Assembly: GCF_025144145.1 (NCBI RefSeq)
Contig: NZ_CP083546.1
Coordinates: 3,878,001 to 3,942,000, forward strand
Length of the DNA: 64,000 nucleotides
Direction of reading: 5' to 3'
DNA from: Leisingera sp. M658
Lineage (GTDB): Bacteria; Pseudomonadota; Alphaproteobacteria; Rhodobacterales; Rhodobacteraceae
A program made the translations under genes and the position numbers. Each line of letters begins with the position of its first letter. Within the stretch, counting starts at the first letter, position 1. The notes under the pieces were generated by a model. That model was not told the origin of the DNA, ran no database searches, and saw only the letters and a program-made list of their open reading frames with translations. Shown piece after piece: positions 8,770-15,138 of this stretch.

Positions 8770-9513
8770 TTACACCAATGTCTGGAAATGCTCTGCCAGC
8801 ACCTGCATCAGCTTGGCGTGCGGGATCGGGCCATAGCTGCAGCGCGCAACGCCTGCCTGCCGCGCGGTTTCCAGCGTGATGCCGCGCATCATCGTGTTGA
8901 CCGGCAGGCTGCAGCCCTCGCAGACTTGTGCAATCAGGTCCGGATCGGTCAGGCCCGGGATGAAATACCCATTGCCGCCGGCCTCGGCATAAGCCGCGCC
9001 GCGCTCCAGCGTCTCCGCCATCAGGCCCGCATGTTTTGACGTATCTTTTTCCTTCAAAAACAAATCTGTACGCGCATTGACGAAGATATCCGCATTGGCT
9101 GCCCGTACTGCGGCGACCCGCCGGGCTTGCTCCTCGATGCCGTAAAGATCCGCAGTGCCGACCACCTGATCCTCGAAGTTCAGCCCCACCGCACCGGTTT
9201 CGGCCAGCCGTTTCACATTGGCGGTCAGCTGTTCCGGCGCACGGGCATAGCCGCCCTCAAAATCAATCGTCACCGGCAAATCCGTGGCGGCGATGATGCG
9301 TTCAGCGTTGCCCAGAACAAACTCCAGCGGGATCTGCTCGCCATCGGCAAAGCCCTGCGCCACGGCCACCGGATAGCTGCCGGTCGCCAAGGCCGCGGCC
9401 CCCGCCCCGGCAATCGCCTTGGCGCTGCCAGCATCCCAGATGTTATACAGCACCACCGGGTTGCCCGGCTGGTGCAGCGCCGCAAAGGCGCGTGCGCGGT
9501 CGGAATATGTCAT
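8770..9513 (-). CDS. Isocitrate lyase/PEP mutase family protein
   Basis: A 247-residue TIM-barrel protein of the ICL/PEP-mutase superfamily. Recognisable active-site segments are YNIWDAGSAK (about 22-31), TIDFEGGYA (about 82-90), LNFEDQ and NARTDLF, which carry the acidic residues that bind Mg in this superfamily. The isocitrate-lyase signature KKCGH is absent, so it is a short 2-methylisocitrate-lyase-like C-C or P-C bond enzyme of unknown substrate. Its ATG overlaps the ada stop by 4 bp (ATGA), so it is translated from the ada transcript. Confidence 0.85.
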   Translation of the reverse strand: MTYSDRARAFAALHQPGNPVVLYNIWDAGSAKAIAGAGAAALATGSYPVAVAQGFADGEQIPLEFVLGNAERIIAATDLPVTIDFEGGYARAPEQLTANVKRLAETGAVGLNFEDQVVGTADLYGIEEQARRVAAVRAANADIFVNARTDLFLKEKDTSKHAGLMAETLERGAAYAEAGGNGYFIPGLTDPDLIAQVCEGCSLPVNTMMRGITLETARQAGVARCSYGPIPHAKLMQVLAEHFQTLV

Positions 9514-10574
9514 GCAGAAATCCTCTGTTTGTAGCTTGTCTCAATCTCGATCAGCCGCTGTTTGCGCCACAAGCCGCCGCCATAACCGGTCAGCGATCCA
9601 TCCGCCGACAGCACCCGGTGGCAGGGTACGACCAGCGCCAGCTGGTTGGATCCATTGGCCCGCGCCACCGCGCGGGTGGCCGAAGCCCGGCCCAGCTCGC
9701 GCGCGATCTGCGAATAACTGCGGGTTTCACCCGCCGGAATGGTCAGCAGATAGCGCCAGACCTCGCGTTCAAATCCGGTGCCATGCAGGGCCAGCGGGGT
9801 TTGGAAATCCGCCCCCTCGCCCGCAAAGAACCGCTGCAGCTCATCGGCGATCTGCTGTGTCGGCGCCGGCCGCCCAAAGCCGATCCCGCCGGGCTGCGCC
9901 TTTTGCAGCTTGGCCACTTCCCGCGGCAGCGCCTTGCGGTCGGCAAATTCCAGCAGATGCAGCTGGTGCCGGCAGCTGATCGCAATCATCGCGCCCAGCG
10001 GCGTGTCGATCCAGTCGGCGAGCAACAGCGCGTCCTTGCGGAAGGCGCCCGGCGCTATCCCGACCAGCTTGGCAAAGGCCGCGCGAAAGGCGCTGGCGCT
10101 TTCAAACCCGGCATCAATCTGCGCCGCAATCACCGGCTCGCCGGCCTTTAGCGCGGTGAACCCCTCGCGCAGGCGGCGCTGGCGGGCCATTTCCAGAAAG
10201 GTCATGCCGAAATGCCGTTTGAACGCCCGCCGAACGGTGGACGCATCCAGACCCATCCGTGCCAGATCGCCCTCGCCCCAGCGATAGGCGGGCCGTTCTT
10301 CCAGCCGGGCCAGCAGGTCCTGCACCACCGGGTCATCGCCGGCAGCGGCGGCCAGCGGCTTGCAGCGCTTGCAGGCCCGGAACCCCGCCTCAATGCATTG
10401 GCCGGGGCTGGCGTAAAACCGGCAGTTCTCGAATTTGGGATTGCGCGCCGGACAGGTCAGGCGGCAGAAAATGCCGGTGGAGGTCACACCGACATAGGCG
10501 CGCCCCTCATAGGCGTCATCACGGGTGATCAGCGCTTGGTACAGCGTCGGGGAATCAGGCAGGTCAAACATCAT
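9510..10574 (-). CDS. ada: Ada: methylphosphotriester/O6-methylguanine repair protein and regulator
   Basis: A 354-residue complete Ada. The N-terminal Ada metal-binding domain has the cysteine set FCRLTCPAR and FRACKRCKP, which takes methyl from DNA phosphotriesters. An AraC-type helix-turn-helix follows (about residues 90-180). The C-terminal methyltransferase has the PCHRV active-site cysteine and GYGGGLWRKQRLIE. Methylated Ada activates its own operon in E. coli. Two ATGs lie at 10574 and 10571; the ribosome site does not decide between them. The downstream PEP-mutase-like gene overlaps by 4 bp, which would put that enzyme under Ada control. Confidence 0.95.
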   Translation of the reverse strand: MMFDLPDSPTLYQALITRDDAYEGRAYVGVTSTGIFCRLTCPARNPKFENCRFYASPGQCIEAGFRACKRCKPLAAAAGDDPVVQDLLARLEERPAYRWGEGDLARMGLDASTVRRAFKRHFGMTFLEMARQRRLREGFTALKAGEPVIAAQIDAGFESASAFRAAFAKLVGIAPGAFRKDALLLADWIDTPLGAMIAISCRHQLHLLEFADRKALPREVAKLQKAQPGGIGFGRPAPTQQIADELQRFFAGEGADFQTPLALHGTGFEREVWRYLLTIPAGETRSYSQIARELGRASATRAVARANGSNQLALVVPCHRVLSADGSLTGYGGGLWRKQRLIEIETSYKQRISA

Positions 10575-10952
10575 GGGGCGAACATAGCCCAGCCCATGCA
10601 ATCAATGCGCCGGAGATCGGGCGTTGATATTCACTTTGACGCGACAAATGCGTTGTGCCGGGTTGGGTGTTGCCCATTCAGCGTACGCCGGTTTCACCTG
10701 ATCATCAGGTTTTCACAACATACTCTCCCCTGATCGATCACCCATTGCACAAGACGCGGGCAAGCTGTGCGGCTGCCCGCATCTCACCCGGAGACCGGCC
10801 CCGATAAAAAGGGGGTCGTTCAGGAATTCCTGTCCGAGCAGGCCCCGCAGGGTCTGTCCATTCTCTGCCCGGCGGCGCCGCCATCCCTTTTACCGGCAGC
10901 CCCAGACATCAGCAGATCAGCCACCGGCAGTTCCGGCGGCACAGCAGACATG
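10575..10952. other. Non-coding region upstream of ada with a perfect palindrome
   Basis: About 380 bp without a convincing gene, lying upstream of ada and downstream of the ctpA terminator. It holds a perfect 15-base palindrome, ACCTGATCATCAGGT (10696-10710), about 120 bp before the ada start. The palindrome resembles the ends of lux-type boxes (ACCTG...CAGGT) but is shorter than the usual 18-20 bp. A second GATC-rich stretch follows (CCCTGATCGATCACCC). No Ada box can be named from sequence alone. Confidence 0.4.
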
Positions 10953-10977
10953 AAAAAGGCCGCCCAACCGGACGGCC
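10953..10977 (-). terminator. Rho-independent terminator after ctpA
   Basis: On the minus strand an 8-bp stem (arms 10970-10977 and 10958-10965, loop GGTT) is followed by TTTTTC. One pair is U-G in this orientation but A-C on the other strand, which supports use on the minus strand. It sits 26 bp beyond the ctpA stop. Confidence 0.8.
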
Positions 10978-11003
10978 CCTTTGTGCTGCAATATGGCCAA
11001 GCC

Positions 11004-12338
11004 TTACTTCGGTCCCAGGGCAACCAGCCCCTTCAGAATGTCGATGGCATAGGCCAGCTGGTAATCCTCTTCGCGCAGCTCGGCGGCCTTCTCGGCCTTT
11101 TCGCGGTCGGCTTCGATCTGGCGGATCTCATCCTCGCTCAGGCTGTCATTGTTCAGACTGCCGCGCAGATCGGCCTCCGAGCGCGAGCGGCGGGCAGGCG
11201 AGTCGTTCTCCTCCTCAGCCGCAGCGGTTCGGCGGGGCTGCTGCACCACAATATCAGGGCTGACGCCCAGCGCCTGGATCGACCGGCCCGACGGCGTGTA
11301 ATAGCGCGCAGTGGTCAGACGCATCGCACCCTCGCCTTTCAGCGGCATCACCGTCTGCACCGATCCCTTGCCGAAAGACTTGGTGCCGATGACGATAGCG
11401 CGGCGGTGATCCTGCAGCGCACCGGCCACAATTTCCGAGGCCGAGGCCGAACCGCCATTGATCAGCACCACAATCGGCTTGCCATCCGCCAGATCGCCCG
11501 GCGTTGCGTTGAACCGCTCGCCGTCCTCTGGGTCGCGGCCGCGGGTCGAGACGATCTCACCAGATTCCAGGAAACTGTCTGCCACCTTGATCGCCTGGGT
11601 CAGCAGCCCGCCGGGATTGTTGCGCAGGTCCAGAACGATGCCGTTCACATTGTCCTTGCCGCCCGCATCCTCGATCTGCTTTTTCAGCCCGGACACCAGG
11701 TTGGTTGTGGTTTGATCGTTGAAGGTGGTGATCCGCATCACCACGGTATCGCCCTCAACACGGCTGCGTACCGCCGTCAGCTTGATGGTGTCGCGGATGA
11801 TCGAGACATCAAACGGTTCGGACTCGCCTTCGCGCACCACGGTGATCACAATCTCGGACCCCACCGGTCCGCGCATCAGGGTGACCGCATCGTCCAGCGA
11901 CAGGCCCAGCACGCTTTCGCCATCCACATGGGTGATGAAATCGCCTGATTCCATGCCGGCCTCGTCCGCCGGGGTACCGTCGATCGGCGAGACAACTTTG
12001 ACAAAGCCCTCTTCCTGGGTGACTTCGATCCCAAGGCCGCCGAATTCGCCGCGGGTCTGCACCCGCATGCTGGCCGCATCATCCGGCGACAGATAGCTGG
12101 AATGCGGATCCAGCGACGTCAGCATGCCGCCGATGGCCGCCTCAATCAGCTCTTTCTCGTCAACTTCCTCGACATATTGGGCGCGGATGCGCTCGAAGAT
12201 GTCGCCGAACAGATCCAGCTGCTCATAGACATTTGCCTCGCGCGTGCCTTCCTGCGCCAGTAAAGGACCCGCCACATAGGTTGTTGCCACGATCCCTGCC
12301 AGCGTGCCGCCAATGGCCGCCATCGCAAATTTTCTCAT
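11004..12338 (-). CDS. ctpA: S41-family C-terminal processing peptidase
   Basis: A 444-residue periplasmic serine protease of the CtpA/Prc-like S41 family. It has an N-terminal signal/anchor segment (residues 1-30), a PDZ domain (about 85-165, GGLGIEVTQ) and the S41 catalytic core. The serine is in NGGSASASEIVAGAL and the lysine in GTKSFGKGSVQ about 25 residues later, the family Ser-Lys dyad. A charged, probably helical tail follows. The ATG at 12338 has a GAAGG ribosome site; a GTG at 12353 would overlap envC and is less likely. It is the last gene of gpmI-envC-ctpA and has its own terminator. Confidence 0.94.
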   Translation of the reverse strand: MRKFAMAAIGGTLAGIVATTYVAGPLLAQEGTREANVYEQLDLFGDIFERIRAQYVEEVDEKELIEAAIGGMLTSLDPHSSYLSPDDAASMRVQTRGEFGGLGIEVTQEEGFVKVVSPIDGTPADEAGMESGDFITHVDGESVLGLSLDDAVTLMRGPVGSEIVITVVREGESEPFDVSIIRDTIKLTAVRSRVEGDTVVMRITTFNDQTTTNLVSGLKKQIEDAGGKDNVNGIVLDLRNNPGGLLTQAIKVADSFLESGEIVSTRGRDPEDGERFNATPGDLADGKPIVVLINGGSASASEIVAGALQDHRRAIVIGTKSFGKGSVQTVMPLKGEGAMRLTTARYYTPSGRSIQALGVSPDIVVQQPRRTAAAEEENDSPARRSRSEADLRGSLNNDSLSEDEIRQIEADREKAEKAAELREEDYQLAYAIDILKGLVALGPK

Positions 12339-12345
12339 CAAGCCT

Positions 12346-13479
12346 TCATCCACCTTTTCCAGTGCGGAACCATGTTTCCGGGTCCACCGGGCTGTTGTCC
12401 ATTCTCACTTCTATATAGAGCGTTTCTGTCCGGTCAGTTCCACCCCCTTCACCGCTAAGTGACAGAATTGCGTCCGGCTTGGGGTTTTCTCCGCTCATCA
12501 ATCCCACCGGCGTGCCCTCGGGGATCACTTGCCCCGCCTCGCCGAACACCTCGGCCAGGCCGGAGAGCACAAACAGCGTCTCCGGCTGCGGTTCCAGAAT
12601 CACCACATTGCCCAGATCCAGCAGCGGCCCGCGATAGCGGATGGTGGCCGCCGTTGGCGCCGTGACCAGCGCCCGGGGACGCGCCGCGATCAACAGACCG
12701 GGCCGGGCAATGCCCGCCGCATCGCGTTCGCCGTAGCCGCGCAGCAGCAGCCCTTCGACCGGCAGCGGCAGGGTGCCGCGCAGCTCTGTGATGTCGGCGC
12801 TGGTCCCGGCGATGTCACCGCCGGCAATCTCGGCCAGCCCGTCGGCAAAGCCCGACAGGGTTTCAGTCGAAGAGATCAGGATCGCGGTGCGCACCGGGTC
12901 GGCAGTGAAACGGCGCGGCAGCGTGGTGCGGTCGGCAATGGCAGTGGACAGCTGCACCCGCGCGGATTGCACGCCTGCCAGCCCCTCCTCCAGCGTCCTG
13001 GCCGCATTCTGCTGCAGCAGCCGCAGGCTTTGCACCTCGTCCAGATCCATCTTCAGCGACTGCGCCCTGGCGTGCAGGGCCGGGGTCACTTCAGCCAGCA
13101 TCATCGCTGAGCGCGCCGCGCCCAAAGGCCCCGAAGGATGCACCATCAGAACCGGAGGCGGCGAGGTTTCAATGGTCTGGATAATCCCCAGCAGCCCCGA
13201 GACCTCCTCTTGCCGCGCCGCCAGCTGCGCACTCAGCTGCGCCTCGCGCCGCGCCACCCGGCGCAAGCCGTCGCGCATCGCCGCCAGCCCGGCCTCAAAC
13301 GCCTGCACGGTTGCGGTCAGCGCCTTCACCCGGTCACGGGAGCTGCCGGCCTCCTGCAATTGCACCGAAGCCCCCTCCAGCTGCGCCGCCGCCGTGCGTG
13401 CGGCCCCGGCGGGGTCCGCCGCAACCTGCAGCGGCGCGGCCAGCAGCGCCAGCAGCAAAAGACCCGCCCGCAAGGTCAT
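12346..13479 (-). CDS. envC: EnvC-type murein hydrolase activator (degenerate M23)
   Basis: A 377-residue exported protein: signal peptide (residues 1-22, ending QVAA), a long Ala/Gln/Arg-rich coiled coil (about 25-200) and a C-terminal LytM/M23-like domain (about 250-377). EnvC activates amidases during cell separation and interacts with FtsEX. The zinc ligands of active M23 peptidases are missing: where active enzymes have H-x-G-x-D, this one has RPGLLIAARPRALVTAP. It should therefore be a non-catalytic activator, as in known EnvC. Its ATG overlaps the gpmI stop by 4 bp, and ctpA follows 7 bp after its stop. Confidence 0.85.
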   Translation of the reverse strand: MTLRAGLLLLALLAAPLQVAADPAGAARTAAAQLEGASVQLQEAGSSRDRVKALTATVQAFEAGLAAMRDGLRRVARREAQLSAQLAARQEEVSGLLGIIQTIETSPPPVLMVHPSGPLGAARSAMMLAEVTPALHARAQSLKMDLDEVQSLRLLQQNAARTLEEGLAGVQSARVQLSTAIADRTTLPRRFTADPVRTAILISSTETLSGFADGLAEIAGGDIAGTSADITELRGTLPLPVEGLLLRGYGERDAAGIARPGLLIAARPRALVTAPTAATIRYRGPLLDLGNVVILEPQPETLFVLSGLAEVFGEAGQVIPEGTPVGLMSGENPKPDAILSLSGEGGGTDRTETLYIEVRMDNSPVDPETWFRTGKGG

Positions 13480-14993
13480 GACAGCAGGCTCTCCCCGGTC
13501 ATTTCTGCCGGTTTCTCCAGCCCCATCAGCTCCAGAATAGTCGGCGCCAGGTCCGCCAGCCGGCCATCCCGGAGTGTGGCGCCTTCCGGCCCGCCGACCA
13601 GCGCCACCGGCACCAGGTTCAGCGTATGCGCGGTATGGGCACCGCCGGTTTCCGGATCGACCATCACCTCGCAATTGCCGTGATCTGCGGTAACAATCAT
13701 CGCGCCGCCCGCCTTTTCCAGCGCTTCCACCACCTGCGCCAACCCGCGGTCCACCGCTTCACAGGCCAGCATCGCCGCCTTCAGATCGCCGGTATGGCCG
13801 ACCATGTCGGGGTTGGCATAGTTGGTCACAATCAGGTCATAGCCCGCAGCAATTGCCTCAACAAACTTCTCCGTCACCTCGGGGGCCGACATCTCCGGCT
13901 GCAAATCATAGGTCGCCACATTGGGCGACTTCGGCATGAACCGCTCCTCGCCCTCTTCCGGGTCTTCCTTGCCGCCATTCAGGAAGAAGGTCACATGCGG
14001 ATATTTCTCGGTCTCCGCCAGCCGGAACTGCCGCTTGCCCTGTTTGGCCACCCAGGCGCCCAGCGTGTTCACAATCGCCGCCTTGGGATAACAGGTGGTC
14101 ATGTAATCGCTGTGGCTGTCGGAATACTCCACCATGCCCAGCAGGCCCGCCAGTTTGGGGCGCTCGCCTGCATCAAATTCAGCAAACCCCGGTTCGCCAA
14201 TCGCGCGCAGAATCTCGCGTGCGCGGTCAGCCCGGAAGTTCAGGCAAAAGACCCCGTCGCCGTCCTTCACCCCCTGATAGCCGTCCAGCACGGTGGCGGC
14301 GATGAACTCATCCGTTTCCGACTGATTATAGGCATGATCCACCGCGCCGTGGGCATTCATTCCCGGCCGCCCCTTGGCGTGGATCATCGCATCATAGGCC
14401 TCGCTGACGCGGCCCCAGCGGTTGTCGCGGTCCATCGCGAAATAGCGCCCGGTGACGGTGGCAATGCGCGCGCCTTCGGGCAGCCTCTCCTCCAGCCGGC
14501 GGAAATGGCGAAAGGCCGATTTCGGCGCCACATCGCGCCCGTCGGTGATTGCATGCAGCCAGACCGGCACGCCCGCGTCCGTCACCGCCTTCACCGCCGC
14601 CAGAATGTGGTTGATATGCCCATGCACGCCGCCGTCCGAGACCAGCCCCATCAGATGCGCCGCGCCGCCGCTGTCCTTCAGCTGCCGGATAAACGCCTGC
14701 AAAGCGCCGTTTTCAAAGAAGCTGCCATCTTCAATGGCCAGGTCGATCTGCCCCAGATCCATCGCCACCACCCGGCCCGCGCCGATATTGGTGTGGCCCA
14801 CTTCTGAATTGCCCATCTGCCCGGTCGGCAGCCCCACATCCGGCCCATGGGTGATCAGCCGGGCGGCAGGTCCCTTGGCCAGGATCGCATCAAAGGTTGG
14901 CGTTTGCGCCAGATAAGGCGCGTTTGCCTTGCCGGGTTCGCCGCTGCCCCAGCCGTCAAGAATGCACAGGACAACGGGTTTGGGTGCGGTCAT
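13476..14993 (-). CDS. gpmI: 2,3-bisphosphoglycerate-independent phosphoglycerate mutase
   Basis: A 505-residue alkaline-phosphatase-superfamily enzyme that interconverts 3- and 2-phosphoglycerate in glycolysis. The metal site starts with LDGWGSGEPG (Asp13) and the phosphoserine is Ser63 in GNSEVGHTNIGAGR. Later metal ligands appear in NYANPDMVGHTGD and TADHGNCE. The length is normal for the family. The start MTAPKPVVLCILDGWG is typical, and the six upstream codons in frame were discarded. It opens the gpmI-envC-ctpA operon with 4-bp overlap to envC. Confidence 0.97.
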   Translation of the reverse strand: MTAPKPVVLCILDGWGSGEPGKANAPYLAQTPTFDAILAKGPAARLITHGPDVGLPTGQMGNSEVGHTNIGAGRVVAMDLGQIDLAIEDGSFFENGALQAFIRQLKDSGGAAHLMGLVSDGGVHGHINHILAAVKAVTDAGVPVWLHAITDGRDVAPKSAFRHFRRLEERLPEGARIATVTGRYFAMDRDNRWGRVSEAYDAMIHAKGRPGMNAHGAVDHAYNQSETDEFIAATVLDGYQGVKDGDGVFCLNFRADRAREILRAIGEPGFAEFDAGERPKLAGLLGMVEYSDSHSDYMTTCYPKAAIVNTLGAWVAKQGKRQFRLAETEKYPHVTFFLNGGKEDPEEGEERFMPKSPNVATYDLQPEMSAPEVTEKFVEAIAAGYDLIVTNYANPDMVGHTGDLKAAMLACEAVDRGLAQVVEALEKAGGAMIVTADHGNCEVMVDPETGGAHTAHTLNLVPVALVGGPEGATLRDGRLADLAPTILELMGLEKPAEMTGESLLS

Positions 14994-15138
14994 GGGGTAG
15001 CTCCGGGGCAAGGCTGTGTTCGCAAGCCTTCTAACGCCTCGCCGCGCCGGGGTGAACCGGCATTCCTGCCACAGTTGGCGTTATCAGCGCGCAGGCCGGT
15101 GCAAAGCCCGCCAATCCGCTTCATCTTTCCCCAAATAC

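Noticed and set aside
10767-11948. Plus-strand open frame across the ctpA 3' half and terminator
   Set aside because: It is antisense to ctpA, has no ribosome site, and covers an evident terminator.
15000-15138. Frameshifted remnant of the missing dnaE2 C-terminus
   Set aside because: I read all minus-strand frames in the stretch between dnaE2 and gpmI and saw nothing like the OB-fold segment of the family.
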